64,000 nucleotides of DNA from Scheffersomyces stipitis CBS 6054. Taxonomy: Eukaryota; Ascomycota; Pichiomycetes; Serinales; Debaryomycetaceae. The stretch is from contig NC_009043.1 in assembly GCF_000209165.1 (NCBI RefSeq), forward strand, positions 186,001 to 250,000. Reading direction: 5' to 3'. The notes under the pieces were generated by a model. It ran no database searches. It saw nothing but the letters and a program-made list of their open reading frames with translations, and had not been told where the DNA came from. The translations under genes and the position numbers were made by a program. Below, piece after piece: positions 19,401 through 29,333 of the stretch. Numbering within the stretch: the first letter of the stretch is position 1; the number at the start of each line of letters is the position of its first letter.

Positions 19401-22282
19401 AAAATGAAGAGTTACCAGCAGAAAGAGAAAATATTGAAGTTCCTCATTTGGATTCACTCATTACTGACGACCAAGATCAAAGTGCAGAAGTTTCAAATTA
19501 TACAATTATAACTGAAACGCAAGATCAGATTCCTGAAGTTCCTAATTTGGATACAATTGTTAGTCAAACTCAAGACCAAAGTATTGAAGATGATAATGCT
19601 GAGTTGAATTCTACAATTTTGCCTGATGTTCTTCCTCAGATTTCAGTTGAAATGGCAGACGAAGTGAACTCTAGTGTCCCAGAAGAAGTTAATAGCATGA
19701 AAGATCTATCAGAAACAAGACTCCAGTCTAATGAGCCTATACAGACTGATGTTAAGGAGAACGTTATAAATGCTGATTCAGAAGGTGATGCTGTTCCTTT
19801 GTCAAAATCTAATGCTGATTATTCCGAAATTGAAATTCCAATTTTGGATGCTTTTGTTAGTGAAACAAATGACCAAACGGCTGATGAAATCACAATACCA
19901 GATACTTCGACAATTGACCATGAACCTGATGAACGGCCAATTCCGCCTTATCTTGATAGTATTGATGTTTCCAATAATGATATTCTGCGCGATTCTATTT
20001 CTGTGGTAGAAGATGCTAATGATACTGTTACAATCAAAATGCCATCTCTTGAGCAAATAAAAGAAGATAGCGAACTTGTCTTTGAAGAGTCGGGTATTGA
20101 ATCTACTGAATTAGGGAATACTTACACAACTGACATTCTTGAGAATCCACTTCAAGAAACAAGCATTATGCTGAATAATGATAAAAATGAAGATGTTGAA
20201 AGCATTCCCATTCAGGCTCGCTCACAAGATGGTGATGGTAATTTCGCCGAATCTGTTGTTGTTGAAGAGATTGAAGAACAGGATGAAAATATTATCACTG
20301 AGATTAACCAAAATGTATCGATTGAATTGTTCGAGGGAGAATCCATTCTTCGACCTACGGGAGTCATTGAACCTAAAGCAGAATCAGCTGACGTTGTGGA
20401 TCATATTGTCAATTTTGACCATGTTAATCATATCTTAGTCCCTGAGGAACCTGAGGAGATAGTTTCTCCTCTTTTGACTCCTGAAGAAGTGGAAGATGTC
20501 GTTCCTATTATACCAAATGAAATTATCGAACCAGAGTCGCCAGAGCCTTCAGGATTGAATATAGCAGAACAAGAAGTAGACATCGAAGTTGGCGGAGAAG
20601 ATATTGATTTTCCAACTTCCATTATCATTCCTTCTTCTAGGTCTGCGTCACCAGCAGTATCAGTTCAGTATCCAGTGGATATGAAGGTAGAAGAAATTGA
20701 TCCTAATCAAGATACCAAAGTTGAAGACCCCAAAGCCATTAATAGCGATTCACCATCAAGTAGAAAGCGAAAGCTGGAAGTGGACGGAGGTAGCTTTGCC
20801 AAGAAACTCAAGAGTAAAACTCTGATATTTTCGAAGTGGTTCAAGAGAACTGAAGTTGATGAACATGTCGAACCAGTTCAATTTGTTGTGGTACCTGTTT
20901 TAGATCCAGTTGAAGATGATGAAACTGAAGACGAAGTTGAAAATGAGAATGTAGCTGATAACTTCGAACTTAGTAAAAATCAACTAGATGAAGTCTTTGT
21001 GAAAGGAATGAATCAAATAGAAAAGGAGGCATTTGTCCAAGAAGTGGAACAATCACAATTTCAACAAAGTGAATACAAGAAGATGTCAGATTCAGAAGTT
21101 GAACTTCCCCAAGATGTAAAGGACCATTCTGAAGAACCGCTTGGATCACAGGAACTTGAGCTGGCTTTTGTTAGTCATTCCGATGTTGAGAGAGGAGAAG
21201 AAATTGAAAGGTACTCTGAAGTCGTTGTAGGTGAAGATATGAATACTGGTGATAAGGCGATTGATGAAGGACTAAGTGTTGATGAAGTGGTTGATGAAGT
21301 GGTTGATGAAGTGGTTGATGATGAAGTGGTTGAAGAAGAGGATGCAAAGGCCTCTGGTAAGACCGCTGATAGAGATATTGCTGGTATCGCTGAAAAAGCC
21401 CAACACGCTGAGAAGAATGAATCTGAAGTAGTTCACGATGACAAGGAAGATAACCAGGAGGTTTTGGTTATTCTTGATAAAGCAGTTGAACTGCATGAAT
21501 CTAATCATCCTGAACAAGGCTTCGTGAGTGAAGAGGTAGTCGCTGCAGCTGTTGGTTACCTGGATGAAAAGCAAGAACCAGAAAAGACAGAACCAGAAAA
21601 AACAGATCATTCTCAGGCACCTGATGCTGCAATTGGTGTTCAAGAAACTCGTCTTGAATCTACTGGCGAAGATAAAAGTGGTGCTATTTTGGAAGAGAAG
21701 AAGTTAGATGTAAAGAAGAGAAGGAGTTCCTCTGGAGCAAAATCAAGAAAGAAGAAAATCCTTGGTTTGGATGTCGAGGAATTCCCAGCCCTTGAACTAG
21801 AGCCTCGGTCTTTGCGTAATGGACATAAGTTTGGTGACGAAGAGTCTACTGCAGCTTCTCATTCGCCAAGAAAGCCATCAAGAAGCTCAATAAAGCCTCT
21901 GAATGTTATTCTGCCTGAGTTGGTGCAAGAAGAATTTCCTAGATTAGAGGTTCCTAAAAGAAAAGGTAGATCAAAAGTTGATCAGAAAGTGGAACACGAA
22001 GAACCAGACGAGATTGATAAGCATTCATCACCAAGAAAGACTTCGTGGAAAGAAGATCATCTGACAGATCATCCAGCTCTAAGAACGAGATCGAAATCAC
22101 CAATGAAGAGAACTTTGCGAGAGATCTCATCCGAGTTGGAACAAGAACTTCCTCGCAAGAGAAGAAGTGCCAGAGTCAAGAATCAGCAGGAAAAGACTGC
22201 TGCAGACATCGCTGATCGTCCTGAGGACAACGATAAGGAAGAAGAATTGGCCAATCGTGGAAGAACAAGAAGGAGAAAGTGA
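16487..22282 (+). CDS. Very large acidic repeat-containing protein, function unknown (possibly nuclear)
   Basis: 1931 residues from the first ATG (MGNSNFPSPFKVK); the frame is also open upstream but without an ATG. The N-terminal 130 residues look folded (LDWITDVDTRFKHLMRQQKLELQ, coiled coil). Then come long Glu/Asp tracts, three copies of ELNDE at about 17424-17467, and VVDEVVDE repeats at 21288-21330. A degenerate repeat P-x-LD-x-x-V/I...DQ occurs at 19437, 19541 and 19835. A basic patch around residues 1423-1445 (SSRKRKLEVDGG, then KKLKSK) and a Lys/Arg-rich C-terminus look like nuclear localisation signals. Two copies of EEFPxLE lie near the C-terminus. I do not recognise the family. Acidic nuclear-periphery or chromatin proteins such as Esc1 are similar in size and composition, but I see no specific homology. 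Confidence 0.85.
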   Translation: MGNSNFPSPFKVKSGSNSKEEKATPRANYSTTFNSSHLYSNSRVILKLAGIGNKSIDVGAESSSNDILDWITDVDTRFKHLMRQQKLELQLLNVQDQQDQLRLKYKNKIFDDTFEKLGAILEKQHSESDQEEHEIERVKKRIEKEETEDYDDQYEEAEDDDEEENEEDGVEDGEGDLIEILSSEQEEEVSEDESESEDEDEDEEHHVEKEEEPEARPNINLTYPNTQYTNSGIQLPSQKTSIPYSIHHGRPRLSDSSLWYSQVREEKDDDGPEDEDQDEEDEDEEEDEDEEEEEEEEEEEEDEDVEEDDDEEELNDEELNDEELNDEDVEEEIEEEIEYSEEEGDHRIFNRHPELDSSLQHTQGSSFEQTQRDPEDEDDSIIVLDSESDQDEEEEEEEVNDPLRSLSYSHANHQDLHRNEVEKSEVSEEEYARAYEENGKEDEGEYEDEDEDEHEDEDENGSESSKDDEVDDENSNDLEMGVSNQEGKTQESQEQAFVDFSSVYDPSSNFFGHQDLLQLANTVLQNADSESVSIGNSRIDPENETFPLTYEERSRMAGYNADIEATDNNTATNVPTKDEEEYDLNSHVKAEDIAPIPNSFYAEEFETAHDMKLEEADENNSDGSLADEESDVNRLKQELKFEHKVQEDVRTKPNGSTELVNQTLQLEQKHERQGKQDCQEIETAVKSHSEIESESQSESDSELYASVPFFKTIEEEEPEVVLQQLRETERKFHITLNSVADLEEELGIRSSPFNSATPSRNISVEPVISERATNESKSRVDEVIVDGDGVIEEEGLCRLEIPNEKTEMEELEKIERPVLEELATEEEDYTESDSRFEFLGVEAVEDGNDEVVASHEIVSKEETSAGTTKVEEIEIALVNEEYMEEASKTTAELVQSGIDLTIELKTHSVEDIIEENEGSVIEDNSESHDQFQNIETGLPIDNQVNSAVYEGQGVDKTSEQQLSSIEGQDHMENEELPAERENIEVPHLDSLITDDQDQSAEVSNYTIITETQDQIPEVPNLDTIVSQTQDQSIEDDNAELNSTILPDVLPQISVEMADEVNSSVPEEVNSMKDLSETRLQSNEPIQTDVKENVINADSEGDAVPLSKSNADYSEIEIPILDAFVSETNDQTADEITIPDTSTIDHEPDERPIPPYLDSIDVSNNDILRDSISVVEDANDTVTIKMPSLEQIKEDSELVFEESGIESTELGNTYTTDILENPLQETSIMLNNDKNEDVESIPIQARSQDGDGNFAESVVVEEIEEQDENIITEINQNVSIELFEGESILRPTGVIEPKAESADVVDHIVNFDHVNHILVPEEPEEIVSPLLTPEEVEDVVPIIPNEIIEPESPEPSGLNIAEQEVDIEVGGEDIDFPTSIIIPSSRSASPAVSVQYPVDMKVEEIDPNQDTKVEDPKAINSDSPSSRKRKLEVDGGSFAKKLKSKTLIFSKWFKRTEVDEHVEPVQFVVVPVLDPVEDDETEDEVENENVADNFELSKNQLDEVFVKGMNQIEKEAFVQEVEQSQFQQSEYKKMSDSEVELPQDVKDHSEEPLGSQELELAFVSHSDVERGEEIERYSEVVVGEDMNTGDKAIDEGLSVDEVVDEVVDEVVDDEVVEEEDAKASGKTADRDIAGIAEKAQHAEKNESEVVHDDKEDNQEVLVILDKAVELHESNHPEQGFVSEEVVAAAVGYLDEKQEPEKTEPEKTDHSQAPDAAIGVQETRLESTGEDKSGAILEEKKLDVKKRRSSSGAKSRKKKILGLDVEEFPALELEPRSLRNGHKFGDEESTAASHSPRKPSRSSIKPLNVILPELVQEEFPRLEVPKRKGRSKVDQKVEHEEPDEIDKHSSPRKTSWKEDHLTDHPALRTRSKSPMKRTLREISSELEQELPRKRRSARVKNQQEKTAADIADRPEDNDKEEELANRGRTRRRK

Positions 22283-22464
22283 AGTAATAGAAGAGTATAT
22301 TTACGAATTGATGTCAATGATGTGTTATAGTTTTAGTCTATGCCTTCCGTGTAATACTATGTACAAGTATATTGAAAGTCTATTACAATGTATAGAGTGC
22401 TCTATACAAATTGTCTAAGTCGTCTATAACTTTTAGAATCTAAGCAATGTAAGAAGTCTTATGT

Positions 22465-23478
22465 CTAAGCAATATATCTCATACAAAGCTCGTAGGCGTT
22501 AAAAAAGACCATGTTAACAAGGAAAGATCTAGACATTGAGATACCTAGACCTCTGTATAATCTCCTTTCTATTTTCTGGAGCTTTCTATGCTTTGGAGGA
22601 AGAGGTTCCAAGCCCTGTTCCTTACGTAAAATGTTTGTCACCACATCCTTCTGGATCAAGGACTTGGTGGTGTCTACCGGGAAGATTAGCGCCCAACTGA
22701 ACACACCTGAAAACCCTCCTGCCATGAGAATAGACACCTGGGACGACTTCAAAGGGTCTTTGTTGATGAGATTATTCATGGTCCACTTCATGGACTCGTA
22801 GATAGAGTAGTAAAATCCCAGAGACAACGAATCTCTGAGGAAATGGTACTTGAATCCAGAGTATAGTCCCCTTACCCCTTCGTATTTGATGATCTGTCGC
22901 ACTATTTGGGCTGTAGAGGTGTTACGCATCTCTTGGTTCTGTGTTGGTAAGTTTCCTGGAAGTTCTTTCAAGGATTTGTTGTGAACCAACTTCTCTAGTT
23001 GAGCGTAGATCTTAGTGAATTCAAAAGGACATGCAAAAAGAGACACACCACCACCAGCAATGGTTCCTGATACGAAACAAACGGGGATATTTCGAATAAA
23101 TGGATGTGCTGGGTTAGAGTCGTTAAATGAGTATATTGAATGGTAGACATGAGGTTTGACAAGAGTGAAGAGTGTGACTGAGAACGATTTCGAGAACGAG
23201 GTCAGGACTAGCGGGGCCCATATCCCACGAAAGAAACCTTTGACTCCTTCCCTCGTGTACGTTTTCTTGACACAATCCCAGTACGAAGTGAAGTGTTTAT
23301 GGGTTTGCATTCTTGTCTTGACTGTGTCTAGTGGAAAGCCTAGAAATGTCAGAAGAAAAGAAGAACCATAAGCTAGTATAGAACCACGAAATGGCATTAG
23401 TGCTTCTGGAAACACGTGGAATGCTGTGTGGTAGTCTATATCCCCCGTGATGGCAGGGATACCTCGTTTGTCAGACAT
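22465..23478 (-). CDS. Mitochondrial carrier family (SLC25) transporter, substrate unknown
   Basis: 337 residues with the three-fold repeat of inner-membrane carriers. The signature Px[D/E]xx[K/R] appears as PLDTVK, PFEFTK and PVDTTK at the ends of the odd-numbered helices. Each repeat is followed by an aromatic/Gly segment (GVKGFFRGIW, GVRGLYSGFKY, RLYRGLGIS). The N-terminal extension of about 30 residues is short and carries no calcium-binding motif. The middle signature with Phe-Glu-Phe is unusual and recalls the poorly characterised yeast carrier YFR045W, but that match is from memory and weak. It would exchange a metabolite across the mitochondrial inner membrane. It converges with the acidic-protein gene, 182 bases apart. 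Confidence 0.88.
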   Translation of the reverse strand: MSDKRGIPAITGDIDYHTAFHVFPEALMPFRGSILAYGSSFLLTFLGFPLDTVKTRMQTHKHFTSYWDCVKKTYTREGVKGFFRGIWAPLVLTSFSKSFSVTLFTLVKPHVYHSIYSFNDSNPAHPFIRNIPVCFVSGTIAGGGVSLFACPFEFTKIYAQLEKLVHNKSLKELPGNLPTQNQEMRNTSTAQIVRQIIKYEGVRGLYSGFKYHFLRDSLSLGFYYSIYESMKWTMNNLINKDPLKSSQVSILMAGGFSGVFSWALIFPVDTTKSLIQKDVVTNILRKEQGLEPLPPKHRKLQKIERRLYRGLGISMSRSFLVNMVFFNAYELCMRYIA

Positions 23479-24343
23479 GGTATGAAAATTGAGTATGAAT
23501 ATGAAGAATCACAGACGGATATATGAAGTAATGGAAAGACAGTGTGAAAAATCAATGGAAACTCGGAAAAAAGTTGAGACAGATAGACGGGCCACAGCGA
23601 GATGAGATGGGGCAAGTAAAACAATGGACGTGAATTGAGGAAACAGATATGGATAGTTAAGGGGCCTTGGAATGCAACTGTGATATTTCAAAGTTATACG
23701 GAAGAAGACCAAGCTGGAAGAAGAGAAGAAGATGGAAGCAAAGAGTTGTATCTTCTGAGAAACAAGCACTGATAACGGACTTACGCAAAAAGGACGGTCC
23801 GAGATCTTTGTTAGTCGCGCCGAGTCTCGTGGTGGCAGAGCAGATGAGAAGCTAAAACTTTAATAGATCTCCCTGAGAGAGGTAGAGCCGTGAGTGTGGT
23901 CATGTGTACGTTAATGGCTTGTATTTCGTAATTGTATAGAATGTCAAATTGTGAAAGTCTCGTGAATTGAGGAAGTGGAGTTTATGGTTTAAATTGAGCT
24001 TTATATCTACACTTTTGAATTGTGAGAAAAGGAATAGTAGAGATTAAATCTACAGAATTATATGGACAATGGAAAAAAGAACATCTCTATGGTTATAGCG
24101 TCCTTTGACTCTTCAATCCAAGACCTCCCATTATTGGTGTCACTTCAAGATCCTATGCTTTACAATCTCTCTTTTCGCAACTTTTTTCGTACTTCAGGTT
24201 TCAGATCGTACGCGAGCTAAAGCCTTGAAGAAATAGATGTCTAACCGATCTTCTGTTCTCTCGGATATATTTCTCGTCCTTACTATTGTCTCTACTTTAC
24301 ATCACATCTCTATTATTTATATTTACAGGAATCGTATAAAAGG
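23479..24343. other. 865-bp intergenic region upstream of the carrier gene
   Basis: This contains the carrier promoter and the MRP21 3' end. Only short frames without domains are present (for example 23667-23855 plus). AT-rich tracts occur near 24300-24335. Nothing else is seen. Confidence 0.4.
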
Positions 24344-24907
24344 TTAATATCCTCTTCTTCTGGCATCGTTCACTTGCGACATCAAGTCCTTGAACCCTTC
24401 GGAGAACTTTCTTCTCCACCATTCTCTCTTCTTCTGCTTAGCATACTTGGCTGGACGGATGTATCTCTCCTGCACCTTTTGGTAATGCTTTATTTTGTTG
24501 GTGAACCCGAGTCTTCTCACTCCGGCGAATGCCTTGCCCAATCCACCGTAGTGAACATCTACAGCTCTACCAGCAACTGGACCCATTTCTCTGATGTTTT
24601 TGGCTACATCTCTTGGGTTTGGAACAACGTCTCCCAAACCATAGTCGCTGGACTTGGAATGTAAAAATGCAGAATTTTCAGAAAGCTCCAACGACGAGTT
24701 CAATAACTCGTTTATGTCATTAATGCCGTTATTGTTCTTTTTTGAGTTGGAGCTTTTTTGGTTAGCCTTGGAATTTTTCAATTGATCAAATGAAGAATTG
24801 TAACGAACAAGTGCTACAGGAGCACCCACGAACTGCTTGTTGAACGAAGTAATAGCCAAAGAGCGAGGTATCACACCCACGCTTCTGTGCATGGCGCTTT
24901 TAAACAT
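24344..24907 (-). CDS. MRP21: Mitochondrial small-subunit ribosomal protein bS21m
   Basis: 187 residues. The last 60 residues carry the bacterial S21 fold signature: a short strand (VDVHYGGLGKAFAGVRRL) and two strongly basic helices (VQERYIRPAKYAKQKKREW, then RRKFSEGFKDLMSQV). The first 30-40 residues (MFKSAMHRSVGVIPRSL) lack acidic residues and are rich in Ser/Arg, a typical mitochondrial presequence. The Ser/Asn-rich spacer between is disordered. The length is near that of yeast Mrp21 (177). It acts in the mitochondrial matrix in mitoribosome assembly and translation. It is divergent from the NECAP-like gene across a 666-bp shared promoter. Confidence 0.93.
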   Translation of the reverse strand: MFKSAMHRSVGVIPRSLAITSFNKQFVGAPVALVRYNSSFDQLKNSKANQKSSNSKKNNNGINDINELLNSSLELSENSAFLHSKSSDYGLGDVVPNPRDVAKNIREMGPVAGRAVDVHYGGLGKAFAGVRRLGFTNKIKHYQKVQERYIRPAKYAKQKKREWWRRKFSEGFKDLMSQVNDARRRGY

Positions 24908-25573
24908 GGTGTGGTGTTGGCAGCGTAGTGTTGGAAGCCAAAGGTGACTTTAAGATGTTCCAAGTGAAAAATTCACCTTATACTGAGAGTAGGTGGTGTA
25001 TGCACGACTGTAAAATGTCTCGCTAGGTTCCAATGTCGCGAGGGTCAGATAACATGTACACACCAACTGATGCAATTATGGGTTGACTGACTCAACAGGA
25101 AAGAGGCCCATTGAAAAGACACAAGATATACATGAAATCCGACGAAAATGTCACCCGACTTTTTTCTATACGAATTGAGCTTTCTGACAATTTTTCGCTC
25201 CATTTCAACTCCATTTGAGCTTCCTTTTCTGCCAATTTTCAGCTAATATAACTGTTGGTTATGTGCACTACAGATTAACTATGTACATACACACTATTAG
25301 TCCTATCTGATGATTTACAATTGTGTCCTTATTCTGAGGGACCAGAGTTATTTCTATCTTCGGTGTTCTTTATTCAGCATAGACAAGGATTTCCTTGTTG
25401 TTTAATTGAAGAAATTGCGTATTTCCATCTCAATTTATAACAGAGTGAAGAAAAATCTGTAAGAAATTGGCTTAACTAAGAACATTGAACCTTCCAAAGT
25501 TGCTACAAATTGCTATCCTACGAGTTGACTATTTCCACCCAAAACGCTGTGATTTTCTTGAACCCAAAGAGGC
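24908..25573. promoter_or_regulatory. Divergent promoter region of MRP21 and the NECAP-like gene
   Basis: 666 bases between the two start codons with no coding frame of note. No strong known element stands out, apart from AT-rich tracts near 25240-25300. Confidence 0.4.
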
Positions 25574-26554
25574 ATGCTGTATTCGTCGGAGATCATCTCC
25601 ACTTTACTCTTTGAGTCGACCAACGTTTCGGTCTACCGAATTCCGCCGGGCCCGTTGCTGCTATCAAAATGGAACTTGAAGGAACTGAATGTAATATGGA
25701 CTGGTAGCCTCCGGCTTGTAGAACAAGAGATGATACGTGACAATGTGGACTTGTTTGCACTGTTTCCAGAGTCGCAGGCGAAAGAAGGAAATGAAAATAA
25801 AGCCAACCTTAAAATGCCGAATAAGCCATATGAATGTCTCAGAGCTAAACTTGAACTATATAATACAGTCTACGTTCCACCTGGAGTAGGCTCGCTCATC
25901 ACTACCAAAAAAGACGTCGTGTGGGCAGAGGTCTGGTACAATCCAATACCGGAGTTGGTTCTGGCAGAATCGTCTATAGAAGAGTATTTCAAGATAGCCA
26001 ACGATGGCGAGGAAACCATTCAGATGACTACGGAATCAGCCAAGTTCTACAAAATTATAGCCCAGATTCCTGGATCGGGTTACCATCCGCTTTGTGAGTT
26101 GGAAAACATTTCCAGCACCAAAGACGATAAGGAGTTGCTTGTTCAAGTTGCCTTGGGACTCAAGTTTGAAGAGACTTTTGATACCATTACCTTCAGTGAA
26201 AGTTTGAACATCTATAAGCGCCGATTTAGAAACTTCGAGGACCAATACCACTATGAGCTCAAGGTTCTTGAATTGGAACAGCTGCTGTCGAATATCACAT
26301 TGACAGATAGTGAGAATAAATCTGTAGATGACGATACATTCTTTCAGCTAGACACTGTTAAAGGAGGTTACCATATTCCTGTAGATGGAACTACTAGTAG
26401 CCAGTATCTTGATTATCACTATGGTTTGGTACGAGGAGACCAAAAGGCGTCTGAACAAACGCACAGTATTTCTGGGTCGACAATTTCTACGTCAAGCGTA
26501 GAAGTTGACGATGATGACGATGACGATGACTTTGGCGACTTTGTGACATCATAA
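25574..26554 (+). CDS. NECAP-like adaptor with PHear domain and C-terminal ear-binding motif
   Basis: 326 residues. The start matches the NECAP PHear domain: TNVSVYRIPPGP, then W...WTGSLRLVEQE, and the final strand/helix with GLKFEETFDTITFSESLNIYKR. NECAP proteins are clathrin-coat accessory factors that bind AP-2/AP-1 and regulate adaptor activation at the plasma membrane and endosomes. The C-terminus is a run of eight Asp followed by FGDFV. FGDF fits the aromatic-Gly-acidic-aromatic motif bound by gamma-adaptin/GGA ear domains. The PHear here has insertions (about residues 65-100 and 190-200) compared with animal NECAPs, which are about 265-275 residues. No membrane segment is present. It converges with SSL2, 259 bases apart. 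Confidence 0.8.
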   Translation: MLYSSEIISTLLFESTNVSVYRIPPGPLLLSKWNLKELNVIWTGSLRLVEQEMIRDNVDLFALFPESQAKEGNENKANLKMPNKPYECLRAKLELYNTVYVPPGVGSLITTKKDVVWAEVWYNPIPELVLAESSIEEYFKIANDGEETIQMTTESAKFYKIIAQIPGSGYHPLCELENISSTKDDKELLVQVALGLKFEETFDTITFSESLNIYKRRFRNFEDQYHYELKVLELEQLLSNITLTDSENKSVDDDTFFQLDTVKGGYHIPVDGTTSSQYLDYHYGLVRGDQKASEQTHSISGSTISTSSVEVDDDDDDDDFGDFVTS

Positions 26555-26813
26555 AGCATTATGAACATAAATCATGGTAATCATACAGTAATTTGAACTT
26601 GGCCATTGAACTATTTATTTATGCTATCGTTGACACGTAAGCATCCAGACTCTACAATTGCAATTACACACAATTAACTCCTATTCATTAATTCAACCAA
26701 TAGGATATGATAATGTATGATGAATATAATGCCAGTGTGTGTAAATTAATATATTTGTATGTTAAATATATACCAGTATGTAAATTAAATAATCCCAATT
26801 CCCATTAACCTAT

Positions 26814-29330
26814 CTACTTTTTTTGCTGCTTTTTATAATACATCTGGTGGATTAAAGGATGGTGTTCTTTGAGCTCCTTGTTCTTGTTCTTGCTGTATTC
26901 GATGTAGGCCATATCTTCCCCACCGGCCAAACCGGCCAATGAACCTGTCGTTCTGCTAGCGTTGGCGTTCTCTAACTTCATTCTAGTGTCATTGGAAATG
27001 AAATTGGTATCGACATCGTCGCCGATTTCAAGTCCAGCAGCATCTTCATTCTTCAACAACACCTGTTGAAGCAACTCTCTTCTTTCTCTGGGTGAAGAGT
27101 AAGCCAAGTCGGGCAACTGCTCCATACCACTCAAGTGTGTGATAACTTTGAATGCATAACCCTGATCTACAAGGAATGCTTGCCTCTTGGTGGAGTAGTA
27201 CATTTCCTGTGTATCCTTGGATACCAATGAGTAGAAGAAGGCGTTGAACCCTTCATCATTACGTCTCTTAGCTCTTAAGATACGACCCAAACGCTGAGCT
27301 TCTTGTCGACGAGACCCATAATGAGACGAGATCTGAATCAAACATGTGGCTTCTGGCAAATCAATTGATGTGTCACCGACCTTCGACAAGAAGATAGTGT
27401 TGATCTGATCATTGTGCTGGAAATTCAGCAAGATCTGCATTCTTTCCTGTTGTGGCGTCGACCCATAAATAAAAGGCTTACCCAACTTCAATGCATACTC
27501 CTGCAAAGCGTACACATTGTCGCTGAAAACAATGATCTTGTCACCCCTCTTTTCGTGGTAGTGAATCAAGAACTGGCAAGCTTGGAACTTTGTGGGATTC
27601 ATGATGTACAACAACATCCTCTTTCTGGCCGATTCCTTCAAGTACTCCTGGTAGAACTCAGACGTCATGGGACACCACACTTCAGCGCACTGGACATTGG
27701 CGATGTGCCCCTTTTGTGCAAGGTCCATCCAGTTAGCTTCATACAACTTTGGGCCGATCAAGAAGTTCAAGTCGTGAATCTTGTCGTCTTCTCTGACCAA
27801 AGTAGCTGTGAGACCCAACTTTGCATGGGCAGCAATGGTGGTTACCACACGTCTGAACATTGCAGCTGGTACAACATGAACTTCATCTAAGATGATGAAA
27901 CCCCACTCTCTACCACGCAAGAAATCCATGACTTTCTGCGAATCGTGCGATCTGTTACGAGTGTTAGCTACCATAGAATATGTGGAAACGACCAAACCTG
28001 ATTCACTGGTAAACATTTCCTTGTTTTCCGAAGTAAAAACAGCGACATTTTCTGGCTGGATCGTACACCATTGCAAGAACTGCTGCCTCCACTGCATGAC
28101 AGACACAGACGAGGTACACAACACAATGACAGACTTTCTGATGGTGCACGCAGCAGTGATACCTACCAAGGTTTTACCAGCCCCACATGGCAACACAATG
28201 ATCCCAGATCTGGCACGACCATTTCCAAACATCTTCGATAATGACTTCTCTTGATATGGCCGAATCTGAGTCGAAGGCTTTAAGTCGATCTCCAAGTCTG
28301 GATTACGAGCATCGTTACGGAAATCGTACTCTTCCAAAACAGGATAGTCGATATCCTGACATCTTCTCTTTACAATCTCCACGGATTCGTTAGCGATTTC
28401 AAACGAATGAACGGCATCTACGTCATAGTCATCCTCGTCGTTACGGCTGCCGACTACCGAGGCATATATGTCTTCTGTATCTTTCTTTTTCTCGTCACTT
28501 TCATTATTCTTCTTAGTTCCAGGAATAACCATGTCCCCTTTGGTAGGGGCAGCACTCTTGACCAAACCGTTGCTTGTGACGGTGTTTTCAGACGACTGTA
28601 TTCTCAACGGCCCAATAACCTCGTCCTTAAGTAGCATCTGCAATATATCAGCTTGCGTGCTTTCTACAAAGTACCTGTTATGTTTCAAGACGAGCTTGAC
28701 CTTACCGTAAGAAATTGTAGCACTCTTGATGAACTCTACGACCTTTTCCGCCACAGGCACCTTTGATAACCGACTCAAAACCAGAATAATATCGTCGGTC
28801 TCCAATCCCACTGAAACAGCAGCATACAACGAATACGGCGTAAGTCTGTATTCATGAATGTGGGAAGGTCTTGATATAGGTTCGGCGATTGTGATCAAAA
28901 AATCCTGGGCCTGTTCAGCCAAAGGCGAAAACAGTTCTAGAATAATACGTCCATCTGGTGACATCCATATTGGCCGTGAGAAATGGTCTGGTTTCAACTT
29001 CAAGTATGAGTAATCCAGCTTACCAAACACTTTCAGCACCGCGTCAGGAACATAGTCCAGAGGTATATCTGGAGTCAACTCTACTAAATCGTCATCAGAA
29101 TAAACAGTATCATTGACCTCAGCACGAATTGTCTCTATAGATTGTTCGGCCTTTCTCTTTTTCGAAGAAGCAGAGGCATTGGATGACTTCTTCTTGGGAT
29201 TTCTGGTTCCATAGCTATAGTCATCATCTTTACTTCTGCTCTGGGGTTCATCTTCGAATGAGTCATCATCTGAATAATTTCCCTGATCAAGCTCCGCGTA
29301 GTTGATTCCTCCAGGACGACGGTACGACAT
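26814..29330 (-). CDS. SSL2: XPB/Ssl2 DNA helicase-translocase of TFIIH
   Basis: 838 residues from ATG 29330, very close to S. cerevisiae Ssl2/Rad25 (843). The order is: a charged N-terminus with an NLS-like KKRKAEQ; the XPB N-terminal/damage-recognition-like region ([18 protein letters not shown]); helicase motif I PCGAGKT near residue 380; motif II DEVH near 482; motif [11 protein letters not shown]; motif [12 protein letters not shown] (as [10 protein letters not shown]) near 680. The C-terminal tail is Lys/Gln-rich. It is the 3'-5' translocase that opens promoters for RNA polymerase II and opens DNA at lesions in nucleotide excision repair, and it is an essential nuclear protein. The upstream region contains GTCACGTGATTA and tandem ACGCGT boxes. 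Confidence 0.97.
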   Translation of the reverse strand: MSYRRPGGINYAELDQGNYSDDDSFEDEPQSRSKDDDYSYGTRNPKKKSSNASASSKKRKAEQSIETIRAEVNDTVYSDDDLVELTPDIPLDYVPDAVLKVFGKLDYSYLKLKPDHFSRPIWMSPDGRIILELFSPLAEQAQDFLITIAEPISRPSHIHEYRLTPYSLYAAVSVGLETDDIILVLSRLSKVPVAEKVVEFIKSATISYGKVKLVLKHNRYFVESTQADILQMLLKDEVIGPLRIQSSENTVTSNGLVKSAAPTKGDMVIPGTKKNNESDEKKKDTEDIYASVVGSRNDEDDYDVDAVHSFEIANESVEIVKRRCQDIDYPVLEEYDFRNDARNPDLEIDLKPSTQIRPYQEKSLSKMFGNGRARSGIIVLPCGAGKTLVGITAACTIRKSVIVLCTSSVSVMQWRQQFLQWCTIQPENVAVFTSENKEMFTSESGLVVSTYSMVANTRNRSHDSQKVMDFLRGREWGFIILDEVHVVPAAMFRRVVTTIAAHAKLGLTATLVREDDKIHDLNFLIGPKLYEANWMDLAQKGHIANVQCAEVWCPMTSEFYQEYLKESARKRMLLYIMNPTKFQACQFLIHYHEKRGDKIIVFSDNVYALQEYALKLGKPFIYGSTPQQERMQILLNFQHNDQINTIFLSKVGDTSIDLPEATCLIQISSHYGSRRQEAQRLGRILRAKRRNDEGFNAFFYSLVSKDTQEMYYSTKRQAFLVDQGYAFKVITHLSGMEQLPDLAYSSPRERRELLQQVLLKNEDAAGLEIGDDVDTNFISNDTRMKLENANASRTTGSLAGLAGGEDMAYIEYSKNKNKELKEHHPLIHQMYYKKQQKK

Positions 29331-29333
29331 CAC

